The position numbers and the translations under genes are program-made. A stretch of 64,000 bases of DNA from Pseudomonas sp. TH43. Its GTDB lineage: Bacteria; Pseudomonadota; Gammaproteobacteria; Pseudomonadales; Pseudomonadaceae. The notes below the pieces were generated by a model. The model had not been told where the DNA came from, ran no database searches, and saw only the letters and a list, made by a program, of their open reading frames with translations. Shown here piece after piece: positions 9,247-18,147 of the stretch. Positions within the stretch are counted from its first letter, which is position 1, and the number at the start of each line of letters is the position of its first letter. The stretch is taken from assembly GCF_016650635.1 (NCBI RefSeq), contig NZ_JAEKFI010000004.1, forward strand, positions 806,001 through 870,000, read 5' to 3'.

Positions 9247-10563
9247 ATGGGGCCATGGCTCGATAGCGTGACCGGTTGGCTGGCGGCCAATCCGCAGTGG
9301 CTGGCCGCAGCGGTGTTCATCGTTGCTTGCGTGGAGTGCCTGGCGATTGCCGGTTTGATCGTGCCCGGCACGGTGCTGCTGTTTGCCATCGCCGTATTGG
9401 CCGGCAGCGGCGCGCTGTCGTTGAGCGAGACCTTGCTGCTGGGTTTCCTCGGCGGGATTCTCGGCGACTTGATTTCGTATTTCCTCGGCCGCCACTTCCA
9501 CCAGAACATCCGCCGCTTGCCGGGGCTGCGCCATCATCCGGAATGGATGGCCGGCGCCGAAAGCTATTTCCAGCGCTACGGCATCGCGAGCCTGTTGGTC
9601 GGTCGCTTCATCGGCCCTTTGCGTCCGATGCTGCCAATGGTTGCCGGGATGTGCGACATGCCCTTCCCGCGTTTTGCCGCCGTCAGCCTGTTGGCCGCCG
9701 CCGGCTGGAGCCTCGCTTACCTGCTGCCGGGCTGGGCAACCGGCGCGGCGATTCGCTTGCCACTGCCGGAGGGCTTCTGGCTGGAAGCGGGGATTGTTGC
9801 AGCAAGCATTGCGGTAATGGTCGGCCTCAGCGTCAACAGCAGCCTGCGCCGCCATCGCCGCGCGACGATCTGGATCAGCAGCATGAGCCTGTTGATCCTG
9901 ATTGGCCTGTTCATCGGTTATCCGTACCTGACGGCGCTCGATCAAGGCGTGATGACCCTGGTGCAGGAGCATCGTCAACCGATGCTCGATGAGATCGCGG
10001 TGACGTTTACCCTGATCGGCGAATTCCGCAACATGCTGATGTTCAGCGCCCTGCTTACCGGCCTGTTGCTGCTGTGTCGACAATGGCGTCAGGCAATCTT
10101 TGCCGGCGGCGTGTTGCTCTGCACAGCGTTGCTGAACACCGGCACCAAAATGTTTTTCGCTCGGGTACGCCCGGAAGTGTTGAGTGATCCGCTGACCAGT
10201 TACAGCATGCCCAGCGGCCACGCATCCGGCTCGTTTGCGCTGTTCCTGGTGCTGGCCGTTCTGGCAGGCCGGGGACAACCGCCGCGCATGCGCCTGACCT
10301 GGCTGCTGCTCGGTTGCATTCCGGCGTTGTCGATTGCGTTATCGCGGGTTTACCTGGGGGCGCATTGGCCGACGGACATCCTCGCCGGGGCGATGTTGGC
10401 GGCGTGCGTGTGTGCGGCGGGACTGTGGTTGAGCCAGCGTAAAGAGCCGCTCAATGCCATGCCGGTCAAGGTCTGGTGGTTGATTTTGCCGGCCTTGCTG
10501 GTGTTGTTCAGTCTGTTTGTGTTTCGGCATTTGCCGAACACGATGCTGCGCTACGCCTATTGA
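9247..10563 (+). CDS. DedA family / PAP2 phosphatase fusion membrane protein
   Basis: Inner-membrane protein of 438 aa. Residues 1-200 are a DedA/SNARE-associated domain, with the typical VECLAIAGLIVPGTVLLF re-entrant segment and FLGRHFHQN then GRFIGPLRPMLPMVAGM. Residues 220-438 are a PAP2-type acid phosphatase with KMFFARVRP, the SGHASGSFA histidine motif and SRVYLGAHWPTDILAG, the three phosphatase signatures. Fusion of a lipid scramblase-like DedA unit to a lipid-pyrophosphate phosphatase suggests undecaprenyl phosphate or phospholipid recycling. The exact lipid is inference. The gene begins 16 bases after a REP pair and ends next to another. Confidence 0.88.
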   Translation: MGPWLDSVTGWLAANPQWLAAAVFIVACVECLAIAGLIVPGTVLLFAIAVLAGSGALSLSETLLLGFLGGILGDLISYFLGRHFHQNIRRLPGLRHHPEWMAGAESYFQRYGIASLLVGRFIGPLRPMLPMVAGMCDMPFPRFAAVSLLAAAGWSLAYLLPGWATGAAIRLPLPEGFWLEAGIVAASIAVMVGLSVNSSLRRHRRATIWISSMSLLILIGLFIGYPYLTALDQGVMTLVQEHRQPMLDEIAVTFTLIGEFRNMLMFSALLTGLLLLCRQWRQAIFAGGVLLCTALLNTGTKMFFARVRPEVLSDPLTSYSMPSGHASGSFALFLVLAVLAGRGQPPRMRLTWLLLGCIPALSIALSRVYLGAHWPTDILAGAMLAACVCAAGLWLSQRKEPLNAMPVKVWWLILPALLVLFSLFVFRHLPNTMLRYAY

Positions 10564-10564
10564 A

Positions 10565-10648
10565 GATCAAAAGATCGCTGCCTGCGGCAGCTCCTACATG
10601 AGCTGAGTGTTTGTCATGTAGGAATTGCCGCAGGCTGCGATCTTTTGC
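10565..10648. repeat. REP pair, GATCTTTT type
   Basis: Inverted arms at 10565-10600 (GATCAAAAGATCGCTGCCTG onward) and 10616-10648 (ending GGCTGCGATCTTTTG). It lies between two convergent genes, the DedA-PAP2 gene and the Lon-domain gene, where it could serve as a bidirectional terminator. Confidence 0.8.
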
Positions 10649-10654
10649 AGTCAG

Positions 10655-11245
10655 TCAGGCAAACAACTCGCCCTGCAACTCATCGAGCAACGCCTGGATC
10701 GCATCCAGCCGCTGCTGTGGATCGTCGAGTTGCAGCAGGTCGATCTTGTCTTCTTCGGCGAACGGCAACAGATACGCCAACTGATTGGCCAGCGACTGCT
10801 GGCCAAGCGCGTCAGTGCCCATGTTCAACGCCTCGACCATCGGGTGTTCGGCCAAGGCCTTGAGCAACGCCACCAGATCGGCGTCTTCGTCCTGCAACGG
10901 TTGCTCGGGTTCATCGTCCAGCCATTCGACGTCGGCGAGGATCAACTGATCGCGCTGCACTTCAGTGCGCAATACATTGAAGCGGCGCCCACCCTGCACG
11001 CGAATTCCCAACAAGCCGTTGTCCTGTTGCTGGAAGTCGGTGATCCGTGCCTCGCAACCAACCAGCGCAAAACCTTCCGGCGCCAGGCCAACTTCGTCGC
11101 CCTCAAGAATGCACACCACGCCAAAACCACCGCTCTGTTTCATGCAGCGGCCGATCATGTCGAGATAGCGCGCCTCGAAGATCTGCAAATCGAGGTTGCA
11201 GCCGGGAAACAGCACTGTGTTCAGCGGGAAAAGCGGCAGACTCAT
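10655..11245 (-). CDS. LON peptidase substrate-binding domain protein
   Basis: Stand-alone protein of 196 aa corresponding to the N-terminal substrate-recognition domain of Lon, without ATPase or protease domains. Recognisable stretches are LPLFPLNTVLFPGCNLDLQI and FEARYLDMIGRCM, then GFGVVCILEG. Its cellular role is not established; a binding or adaptor function is inferred from the domain. I prefer the ATG at 11245 over that at 11251, because the AAGGAA ribosome site touches the first ATG but sits six bases from the second. It is convergent with the DedA fusion gene and 10 bases downstream of lrgB. Confidence 0.85.
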   Translation of the reverse strand: MSLPLFPLNTVLFPGCNLDLQIFEARYLDMIGRCMKQSGGFGVVCILEGDEVGLAPEGFALVGCEARITDFQQQDNGLLGIRVQGGRRFNVLRTEVQRDQLILADVEWLDDEPEQPLQDEDADLVALLKALAEHPMVEALNMGTDALGQQSLANQLAYLLPFAEEDKIDLLQLDDPQQRLDAIQALLDELQGELFA

Positions 11246-11255
11246 AGACATTTCC

Positions 11256-11972
11256 TTACACTACCATCGACACCGCCAACGGCAGGAACACCGCCGTGGC
11301 CACGCCCATCAGACTCATCGCCAGCGCCGCGAAGGCGCCGCACTCATCACTTTCCTGCATCGCCACCGCCGTGCCGACCGCGTGCGCGGTCATGCCCAGC
11401 GCCATGCCGCGCGCCTCGGGGCTGTGCACACCGAGACGGTTCAACAGCGTCGGGCCGAAGATCGCGCCGATCACCCCGGTAATCAGCACGAACACCGCAG
11501 CCAGTGCTGCGACGCCACCGATCTGCTCCGCCACCAACATCGCAATCGGCGAAGTGACCGACTTCGGCGCCATGGTCATCAGGATCATGTGTTCGGCGCC
11601 GAACCACCAACCGAGCAAAACGCCCATGCCCGTCGCAACCACCCCGCCTATCACCAGCGTAGTAAAAATCGGCCAGAACAATTGGCGGATGCGTTTGAGG
11701 TTCAAATACAACGGCACCGCCAGCGCCACCGTTGCCGGGCCGAGCAGAATGCTGAGGATCTCGGTGCTCTTGCGGTACTCGGCATAAGTCAGGCCACAGC
11801 CGACCAGCACGCCGATCACCAACAGCATGGAGACCAGCACCGGTTGCAGAAAGATCCAGCGGGTTTTCTCGAACGCCGCCAGCACCAGTTGATAGGCGCC
11901 GAGCGTGATGCCTATGCCGAACAACGGGTGATGAATGACCGAAGCCCAGGCACCCTGCCAATCAAAGAGCAT
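11256..11972 (-). CDS. lrgB: LrgB/CidB family membrane protein
   Basis: Hydrophobic protein of 238 aa with six or more membrane segments. The family motif is seen as MTMAPKSVTSPIAML followed by AVFVLITGVIGAIFGP and GMALGMTAHAVGTA. LrgB partners LrgA in a holin-like system affecting murein hydrolase export, autolysis or small-molecule export such as pyruvate in other bacteria; which applies here is unknown. Its start overlaps the lrgA stop by one base (TGATG), so the two are translationally coupled. Confidence 0.93.
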   Translation of the reverse strand: MLFDWQGAWASVIHHPLFGIGITLGAYQLVLAAFEKTRWIFLQPVLVSMLLVIGVLVGCGLTYAEYRKSTEILSILLGPATVALAVPLYLNLKRIRQLFWPIFTTLVIGGVVATGMGVLLGWWFGAEHMILMTMAPKSVTSPIAMLVAEQIGGVAALAAVFVLITGVIGAIFGPTLLNRLGVHSPEARGMALGMTAHAVGTAVAMQESDECGAFAALAMSLMGVATAVFLPLAVSMVV

Positions 11973-12334
11973 CAGGACTCCTCCGAGCGGTGCGCGTGCC
12001 GCTTGACCATGCGTTGCATCAGCACGCCGGCAAAGGCCATCGACAGGATCAGCGACACCACCAGGGCGCCGACAATCGCCCAGAAATCCGCGGCAATTGC
12101 CGTGGCGTAAACCATTACACCCACCGCCGGCGGCACCAGCAACAAAGGCAGATAACGCAGCAGACTGCCGGCCGCCAGGTTCAGTGGCTCGCCGACTTCA
12201 CCGCGAATGATCAGGAATATCAGCAACAGCAGCAGGCCGATGATCGGCCCCGGCAGCACCGGCAACAGCAAATGATTGATCGCCGTGCCGAGCAATTGGA
12301 ACAGCACCAGCAGGGTCAGGCCACGTAGCAACAT
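11972..12334 (-). CDS. lrgA: LrgA/CidA family holin-like protein
   Basis: Small membrane protein of 120 aa with four hydrophobic segments. The family stretch LPGPIIGLLLLLIFL is followed by a short charged loop (IIRGEVGEPLNLAAG) and LLRYLPLLLVPPAVGVMVY. It is the holin-like partner of the downstream lrgB. No LysR-type regulator (cidR/lytR) sits next to it; the upstream neighbour is a divergent MaoC-type gene. The pair resembles CidAB and LrgAB equally, so the symbol is by convention. Confidence 0.92.
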   Translation of the reverse strand: MLLRGLTLLVLFQLLGTAINHLLLPVLPGPIIGLLLLLIFLIIRGEVGEPLNLAAGSLLRYLPLLLVPPAVGVMVYATAIAADFWAIVGALVVSLILSMAFAGVLMQRMVKRHAHRSEES

Positions 12335-12527
12335 CCGACATCTCCGTCTTACTTTTCACCCAGCGGGGGCTCGGCATTATAAGCACGCCTGCGCTATGGA
12401 TCGGCATTCGCCAAAAGCATGGTCGGTTGACCGGAGCAAATCGCCATGATGATCTACAGTGGTTCGCAGGGCGGTCAAATCCCCCACCCAAAAAACTATA
12501 AAACCGATGAACCCAAGGAGAGTCTCA

Positions 12528-12983
12528 ATGCCCTATGTTCCCGTTGCAGAGCTCAAAGATTATGTCGGCAAGGAACTCGGACGTTCCGAATGGCTCACCA
12601 TCGATCAGGAACGCATCAACCTGTTCGCCGAAGCCACCGGGGATTATCAGTTCATTCACGTCGACCCGGTCAAAGCCGCGCAAACGCCATTTGGCAGCAC
12701 CATAGCCCACGGCTTCCTGTCGTTGTCGCTGATGCCGAAACTGATGGAAGACATCCTCGTCCTGCCGCAAGGCGTGAAGATGGTGGTCAACTATGGTCTG
12801 GACAGCGTGCGCTTCATCCAGCCGGTCAAGGTCAATTCGAAAGTCCGCCTGAAGGTGGATATGGTTGAAGTCACCGAGAAAAAACCTGGCCAGTGGCTGC
12901 TCAAAGCCACCGCAACGCTTGAGATAGAAGGCTCGGACAAACCGGCCTATATCGCCGAGCCACTGTCGCTCTGCTTCGTCTAA
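12528..12983 (+). CDS. MaoC-like acyl-CoA dehydratase (NodN type)
   Basis: Single hot-dog domain protein of 151 aa, predicted to hydrate or dehydrate (R)-3-hydroxyacyl-CoA. The hydratase motif is visible as ATGDYQFIHVDPVKA, with the aspartate and histidine of the active site, followed by FGSTIAHGFLSLSL. The start ATG 12528 has a good ribosome site (AAGGAG at 12515-12520). A longer in-frame opening from 12459 has no support. The natural substrate is unknown. It is a monocistronic gene divergent from lrgAB. Confidence 0.9.
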   Translation: MPYVPVAELKDYVGKELGRSEWLTIDQERINLFAEATGDYQFIHVDPVKAAQTPFGSTIAHGFLSLSLMPKLMEDILVLPQGVKMVVNYGLDSVRFIQPVKVNSKVRLKVDMVEVTEKKPGQWLLKATATLEIEGSDKPAYIAEPLSLCFV

Positions 12984-13095
12984 ACGTTCCGGATGCGAAG
13001 CAGCGCACGCTGTTTCGCGTCAACACTGTTTTTACCGGCTGCATTAGGTCACACAGCTGCGGCATACTCGGTCGCCTAATTGCCCGGATCCCGCT

Positions 13096-14823
13096 ATGCG
13101 CCCACTCGCTTCTCTAGCACCGCTTGCCATGACCCTTTTGCTTGCCGCTTGCGGCGACGGCGAATCGCTGTTGCCTCCCGATGCGCGCCTGCCGGATGGC
13201 GGACGCTATCGCGGTGAACTGGTCGATGGCTTGTTGCAAGGTCAGGGACGCGTCGACTACCCCAACGGCAGTTGGTACGCCGGGCAGTTCGACAAGGGCC
13301 AGTGGCACGGTCAGGGCGAATGGCACGGCAGCAATGGCGAGGTCTATCGCGGCCAGTTCCAGCAAGGCCTGTTCGACGGCCAGGGCAGCCTGACCACCAA
13401 TGCCAGCAGTTACACCGGCGGCTTCAAACAAGGCCGGCGCGATGGCGAAGGTACGCTGAAAGAAAACGCCATGACCTACCGTGGCGAATTCAAGGCTGAC
13501 CAGTATTCCGGGCTCGGCCGTCTCGAAATGGACGACGGCAGCTCCTATCAAGGCCAGTTCGCCCACGGCAAACCCAACGGTGAAGGCCAGCGTGGCGACG
13601 CCAGCGGCAACTCGTTCACCGGGCATTTCGTCAACGGTCAGCTGGAAGGCAACGGCACGTTCAACAGCGCCGACGGTGACATCTATGTCGGCGGCTTCAA
13701 GAACAATCAATTGCACGGCAAGGGCCGCTACGAAAATGCCGACGGCGATGTCTGGCTCGGCCAGTTCAAGGAAGGCGCGCTGACCGGCAAGGGCGAATTG
13801 ATCGGTGCCGACGGCAGCCATTACGTTGGCGAGTTCAGCGACTGGCGCTTCAGCGGTCAGGGCCGACTGAATCTGTCCGACGGCAGCTTTTATATCGGCG
13901 GTTTCGACAACGACAGTTACTCCGGGCGCGGCACGCTGGTGCTCACCGATGGCAGCGTGATGAGCGGCACCTGGATCAACGGCCAGCGCGTGCGCGATGC
14001 CGATGGCAAGTTGCTGCCCGACACCCTCGAACTCGGCCTGCTCGCCCAGGGCCGACTGCTCAACGATGCACTGGCCGCCGTTCCGGCCTCGACGCCAGCG
14101 GTCGAGCTGTACACCCTGACACTGGGCGGCGACGGCAAGCAGAGCGTGTTTCTGCGTGAATCCGACTACGTCGCCAACATGCTTTCCACGCGTTTTGGCG
14201 CGTATGGCCAGATCCGTCTGGTCAACCACCGTGACCACCTCGGCGACCGGCCGATGGCCACCCGCGAGAATCTGCGGCGAGCGGCACAGACCCTCGCTGA
14301 ACGCAGTGGCCCGGAAGACTTGCTGTTCATCTACCTGACCAGCCACGGCACCGCCGAGCATGAACTGGTGCTCGACCAGCCGCGCATGGAACTCGCCGAT
14401 CTGCCCGCCGACGAACTCGCCGCCGTGCTGGCGCCGCTGAAAAACCGCGACAAGATCATCGTGATCTCTTCGTGCTACTCAGGCGGTTTCATTCCTGCCC
14501 TGAAAGACGAGCGCACGCTGATCATGACCGCATCACGCGCTGATCGCGTTTCGTTCGGCTGCTCCGAAGAAGCCAACTTCACCTACTTCGGCGACGCGCT
14601 GTTCGCCCAGGCGCTGAACCAGACCGACGATCTCGAGCAAGCATTCAAACTGGCCAAGGCCACTGTCGCCGAGCGAGAACTGGCGGATAATTTCGAAGCG
14701 TCCGAGCCGCAAATCTGGGCGCCGAAAACTGTGCTGTCGCACTGGCAACTGCTGCGTAAACAGCAAGCCAGAAAAGCGTTGCAAAGTGCTGCATTGAACG
14801 ACGGAGCGATAAAGAGCAACTAA
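13096..14823 (+). CDS. MORN-repeat lipoprotein with C13-family cysteine peptidase domain
   Basis: Lipoprotein of 575 aa. The signal ends LLLAAC with the lipid cysteine at residue 19; glycine at +2 predicts the outer membrane. About twelve consecutive 22-23-residue MORN units (pattern G-x-x-Y-x-G-x-F...G-x-G) run from about residue 30 to 300. The C-terminal 220 residues are a C13 (legumain/caspase-like) peptidase, with histidine 417 in LTSHGTAEHEL and cysteine 460 in VISSCYSGGF forming the expected dyad. The target is unknown. MORN units commonly bind membranes or scaffold proteins. It is followed 27 bases later by an oxidoreductase gene. Confidence 0.9.
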   Translation: MRPLASLAPLAMTLLLAACGDGESLLPPDARLPDGGRYRGELVDGLLQGQGRVDYPNGSWYAGQFDKGQWHGQGEWHGSNGEVYRGQFQQGLFDGQGSLTTNASSYTGGFKQGRRDGEGTLKENAMTYRGEFKADQYSGLGRLEMDDGSSYQGQFAHGKPNGEGQRGDASGNSFTGHFVNGQLEGNGTFNSADGDIYVGGFKNNQLHGKGRYENADGDVWLGQFKEGALTGKGELIGADGSHYVGEFSDWRFSGQGRLNLSDGSFYIGGFDNDSYSGRGTLVLTDGSVMSGTWINGQRVRDADGKLLPDTLELGLLAQGRLLNDALAAVPASTPAVELYTLTLGGDGKQSVFLRESDYVANMLSTRFGAYGQIRLVNHRDHLGDRPMATRENLRRAAQTLAERSGPEDLLFIYLTSHGTAEHELVLDQPRMELADLPADELAAVLAPLKNRDKIIVISSCYSGGFIPALKDERTLIMTASRADRVSFGCSEEANFTYFGDALFAQALNQTDDLEQAFKLAKATVAERELADNFEASEPQIWAPKTVLSHWQLLRKQQARKALQSAALNDGAIKSN

Positions 14824-14850
14824 GCTGAACAGTATCAAGGGAGAGACACT

Positions 14851-15492
14851 ATGTACTTGACGCCTCAGCACGTTTTGCTAGCCGGAGCCACCGGTTTGAC
14901 CGGTGAACATCTACTCGACCGTTTGCTCAACGAGCCAACGATCACCCGCGTGCTCGCCCCTTCGCGTCGGCCATTGGCCGAGCATCCGCACCTGGAAAAC
15001 CCGGTCGGTGATCCGCAGGTATTTCTGCCGCAGCTTTCGGGGCGCGTCGACATCGCCTATTGCTGTCTTGGTACGACCATCAAGCAAGCGGGCTCGGAAG
15101 CGGCGTTTCGCGCGGTGGATCTGGACATGGTCGTGGCGTTTGCCAAACGCGCACGGGAAATGGGCGCGCGGCATCTGATTGTGATCAGTGCAATTGGCGC
15201 CGATCCGAAATCATCGGTTTTCTACAATCGGGTCAAAGGCGAAATGGAGCAGGCACTGCGTGCGCAGGACTGGCCGCAACTGACTATTTGCCGGCCCTCG
15301 CTGTTGTTGGGTGAACGCACGGAGCCGCGCCTCGCCGAACAGTTGGCCGGGCCGCTGTCGAAGCTGATTCCGGGTAAATACCGTGGCATCGAGGCGTGCC
15401 AACTGGCGCGAGCGATGTGGCGACTGGCGCTGGAAGAACAGGATGGCGTGCGGGTGATTGAGTCGGATGATCTGAGGAAGCTCGGCAAATAA
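14851..15492 (+). CDS. NAD(P)-binding Rossmann oxidoreductase (epimerase-like, atypical SDR)
   Basis: Protein of 213 aa with an N-terminal dinucleotide-binding motif ([18 protein letters not shown]), a short-chain dehydrogenase-like core ([11 protein letters not shown]) and [13 protein letters not shown], which supplies the usual tyrosine-lysine region. It resembles the NAD(P)H-binding/HTATIP2-like family of small atypical SDRs. The substrate is unknown. The start has a GGGAGA ribosome site, and the spacing of 27 bases from the MORN peptidase gene suggests cotranscription. Confidence 0.8.
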   Translation: MYLTPQHVLLAGATGLTGEHLLDRLLNEPTITRVLAPSRRPLAEHPHLENPVGDPQVFLPQLSGRVDIAYCCLGTTIKQAGSEAAFRAVDLDMVVAFAKRAREMGARHLIVISAIGADPKSSVFYNRVKGEMEQALRAQDWPQLTICRPSLLLGERTEPRLAEQLAGPLSKLIPGKYRGIEACQLARAMWRLALEEQDGVRVIESDDLRKLGK

Positions 15493-15515
15493 CCCCCAGC
15501 GTTTTTGAGGACGCT

Positions 15516-15578
15516 TTCGCGAGCAGGCTCGCTCCCACAGTTTCGCGTATCCCCTGTGGGAGCGAGCCTGCTCGCGAA
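15516..15578. repeat. REPIN, GTGGGAGCGAGCCTGCTCGCGAA type
   Basis: Two inverted copies (15516-15540 and 15554-15578) of the 25-base palindrome common in fluorescens-group genomes, separated by 13 bases. It lies between two convergent genes. Confidence 0.92.
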
Positions 15579-15597
15579 TGGAGTGCAAAGCACTCCC

Positions 15598-15894
15598 CTA
15601 CAATCCGCCAGTCGCCTGAAACCCCACGCCAATGACGGTGAGCAAAGACAACGGCAAAAGCAGCGTATCCAACAAAGCACTCGCCGGCAGATCCACCCCC
15701 GGATAGCTTGGCGCCTCAGCGCCAAACCGATCCATCGCGCAACACCCGCCATTCATTGCATACAAATCCAGCCGCGTCCCCGAATACACCACCGGCGCCC
15801 CGGGCTTGGCCGCATCGAGCGTTCGCGCCGTGGCGCAACCCGTCAGATGCAGCGCCAGCACTATCACCAACAGAGACGCCAGCCGCTTATTCAT
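15598..15894 (-). CDS. YceK/YidQ family lipoprotein
   Basis: Small lipoprotein of 98 aa. The signal peptide ends HLTGC, giving a lipid cysteine near residue 20. The family core is recognisable in [14 protein letters not shown] and the C-terminal [16 protein letters not shown] segment. Function is unknown for this family; it is presumed to sit in the outer membrane. Its start overlaps the end of ubiX by 8 bases, so it is probably the last gene of an mpl-ubiX-yceK transcript. Confidence 0.85.
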   Translation of the reverse strand: MNKRLASLLVIVLALHLTGCATARTLDAAKPGAPVVYSGTRLDLYAMNGGCCAMDRFGAEAPSYPGVDLPASALLDTLLLPLSLLTVIGVGFQATGGL

Positions 15895-16534
15895 CGCTGC
15901 TCAGATGATGTTCACCCCAACGCGGCAGCATGTCCTGAGGAATCCCCAGCAGATTGAGAATCCGCGCCACGACGAAATCGATCAGGTCATCGATGGTCTG
16001 CGGCTGGTGATAAAAGCCTGGCGAGGCAGGCAGGATGGTCACGCCCATGTTCGACAGCTTGAGCATGTGTTCCAGATGAATGCTCGAATACGGCGCCTCG
16101 CGCGGCACCAGAATCAACTGGCGGCGTTCTTTCAGCGTCACGTCCGCGGCACGTTCGATCAGGTTGTTGCAGGCACCCGTGGCAATCGCCGACAGCGTCC
16201 CGGTGGAACACGGCACCACGACCATCGCTGCTGGCGCGCCGGAACCCGAGGCCACCGGCGACATCCAGTCTTCCTTGCCATACACGCGAATCTGCCCGGC
16301 TGCGGCCCCGGTGTATTCAGTCAGAAACGCCTGCATCGTCTGCGGCTTGGGTGGCAGCGTCACATCGGTCTCGGTGGCCATCACCAGTTGCGCAGCCTTG
16401 GAGATCAGGAAGTGAACTTCGCGATCTTCACGCACCAGGCAATCGAGCAGGCGCAAGCCATACTGCGCGCCGGACGCGCCGGTCATCGCCAGCGTGATGC
16501 GTTCGGGGCCATTGCTCTGCAAACGAGTGTTCAT
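15887..16534 (-). CDS. ubiX: flavin prenyltransferase UbiX
   Basis: Makes prenylated FMN, the cofactor used by the UbiD decarboxylase in ubiquinone synthesis; 215 aa. The flavin-binding motif [18 protein letters not shown] is at the N-terminus, and [20 protein letters not shown], shown here in part as [13 protein letters not shown], is mid-protein with [19 protein letters not shown] after it. ATG 16534 overlaps the mpl stop by four bases (ATGA), so coupling decides the start; the open frame upstream lies within mpl. The protein is slightly longer than E. coli UbiX. Confidence 0.95.
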   Translation of the reverse strand: MNTRLQSNGPERITLAMTGASGAQYGLRLLDCLVREDREVHFLISKAAQLVMATETDVTLPPKPQTMQAFLTEYTGAAAGQIRVYGKEDWMSPVASGSGAPAAMVVVPCSTGTLSAIATGACNNLIERAADVTLKERRQLILVPREAPYSSIHLEHMLKLSNMGVTILPASPGFYHQPQTIDDLIDFVVARILNLLGIPQDMLPRWGEHHLSSDE

Positions 16535-17880
16535 TGCAGCGCCTCGGCGAGTTTGCCGTGCAGGCCGCCGAAGCCGCCGTTGCTCATGATCACCACATGA
16601 GTGCCGGGCTGGGCCTGGCTTTTCACGCGTTCGATGATGCCTTCCAGCGAATCGCTGACAATCGATGGCACGGTGCACAGTGCAGCCGTGCCCGCCAGAT
16701 CCCAGCCGAGGTTCGCCGGGGCGTACCAGATCACTTGATCGGCATCGTTCACGCTCTCCGGCAAACCGTCACGGTGCGCGCCGAGCTTCATTGAGTTGGA
16801 ACGCGGTTCGATAATCGCAATCAACGGCGCATCGCCGATACGCTTGCGCAAACCGTCGAGCGTGGTGGCAATCGCGGTCGGGTGATGAGCGAAGTCGTCG
16901 TAAATAGTGATGCCGCGTACTTCGGCGACTTTCTCCATACGGCGTTTGACGTTCTTGAACGCGCTCAACCCGGCAATGCCCATCGACGGCACCACACCAA
17001 CATGACGCGCAGCCGCCAAAGCAGCCAAGGCGTTGGCGACGTTGTGCTGACCGGTCAGCTCCCACTCGACGGTGCCTTGGGACACGCCTTCAAACATCAC
17101 TTCGAAGGCCGAGCCGTCCTCGCTCAACAATTTGACTTGCCACTGACCGCCCGCACCGGTGGTTTGCACCGGGGTCCAGCAACCCATTTCGATCACACGC
17201 TGCAAGGCAGGCTCGGTGGTCGGATGGATCACCAGGCCTTCGCTCGGGATAGTACGCACCAAGTGATGGAATTGCCGCTCGATTGCCGGCAGATCCGGGA
17301 AGATGTCGGCGTGATCGAACTCTAGATTGTTGAGGATTGCGGTGCGCGGACGGTAGTGAACGAATTTCGAGCGCTTGTCGAAGAACGCGCTGTCGTATTC
17401 ATCAGCTTCGATCACGAAGAACGGCGTGCCACCCAGACGGGCCGACACCGAGAAATTCTGCGGCACACCACCGATGAGGAAGCCCGGGCTCATGCCGGCG
17501 TGCTCCAGCACCCAGGCAAGCATGCTGCTGGTGGTGGTTTTACCATGCGTGCCGGCAACCGCCAGCACCCAACGTCCTTGCAGCACATGATCAGCCAGCC
17601 ACTGCGGGCCGGAAACGTACGGCAGGCCTTTGTTCAGCACATATTCCACCGCCGGGTTGCCGCGGGACATGGCGTTGCCGATGACCACCAGATCCGGTGC
17701 CGGATCGAGCTGCGCCGGATCGTAACCCTGCGTCAGCTGAATGCCCTGGGCTTCAAGCTGCGTGCTCATTGGTGGATAGACGTTGGCGTCGGAGCCGGTC
17801 ACGTGATGGCCCAGCTCTTTGGCCAACACCGCCATCGAGCCCATGAAAGTCCCGCAGATACCCAGAATATGAATGTGCAT
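16531..17880 (-). CDS. mpl: murein peptide ligase Mpl
   Basis: UDP-N-acetylmuramate:L-alanyl-gamma-D-glutamyl-meso-diaminopimelate ligase of 449 aa, which recycles the released murein tripeptide straight onto UDP-MurNAc. The Mur-ligase ATP motif [15 protein letters not shown] is near residue 110, and [16 protein letters not shown] and [10 protein letters not shown] follow in the expected order. The start [14 protein letters not shown] at 17880 fits the family. It heads a likely mpl-ubiX-yceK transcript. The gap upstream holds a repeat pair and faces the end of eatR. Confidence 0.96.
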   Translation of the reverse strand: MHIHILGICGTFMGSMAVLAKELGHHVTGSDANVYPPMSTQLEAQGIQLTQGYDPAQLDPAPDLVVIGNAMSRGNPAVEYVLNKGLPYVSGPQWLADHVLQGRWVLAVAGTHGKTTTSSMLAWVLEHAGMSPGFLIGGVPQNFSVSARLGGTPFFVIEADEYDSAFFDKRSKFVHYRPRTAILNNLEFDHADIFPDLPAIERQFHHLVRTIPSEGLVIHPTTEPALQRVIEMGCWTPVQTTGAGGQWQVKLLSEDGSAFEVMFEGVSQGTVEWELTGQHNVANALAALAAARHVGVVPSMGIAGLSAFKNVKRRMEKVAEVRGITIYDDFAHHPTAIATTLDGLRKRIGDAPLIAIIEPRSNSMKLGAHRDGLPESVNDADQVIWYAPANLGWDLAGTAALCTVPSIVSDSLEGIIERVKSQAQPGTHVVIMSNGGFGGLHGKLAEALQ

Positions 17881-17995
17881 AGTCGACCTCGTAAAACATG
17901 GCCGCAGGTTAGCGTAGGGAGGGGGAAATCGCACTCTTTAGGTGATTGGGCCGGGTGGGTGGGTCTTAACATCTCGGATCGACTGCAGACTGCCA

Positions 17996-18143
17996 CCCTC
18001 ACCCCAGCCCTATCCCAGAGGGAGAGGGAGCCGATCTGTGTTGCCTTCAAATCCTGAGTTCGACTCGATAGTTCAGGTCGGCGTAGATCATCAGACCGAC
18101 TCGGTCAGTCCCCTCTCCCCGTGGGAGAGGGCTAGGGTGAGGG
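17996..18143. repeat. inverted pair of CCCTCTCCC-type repeats
   Basis: Two copies in opposite orientation, 17996-18028 (CCCTCACCCCAGCCC at its start) and 18110-18143 (ending CTAGGGTGAGGG). Each copy is itself a hairpin (CCCTCTCCC/GGGAGAGGG). The pair sits between eatR, which ends at 18148, and mpl, and could terminate eatR transcripts. This repeat is widespread in Pseudomonas and Xanthomonas genomes. Confidence 0.85.
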
Positions 18144-18147
18144 CCTT

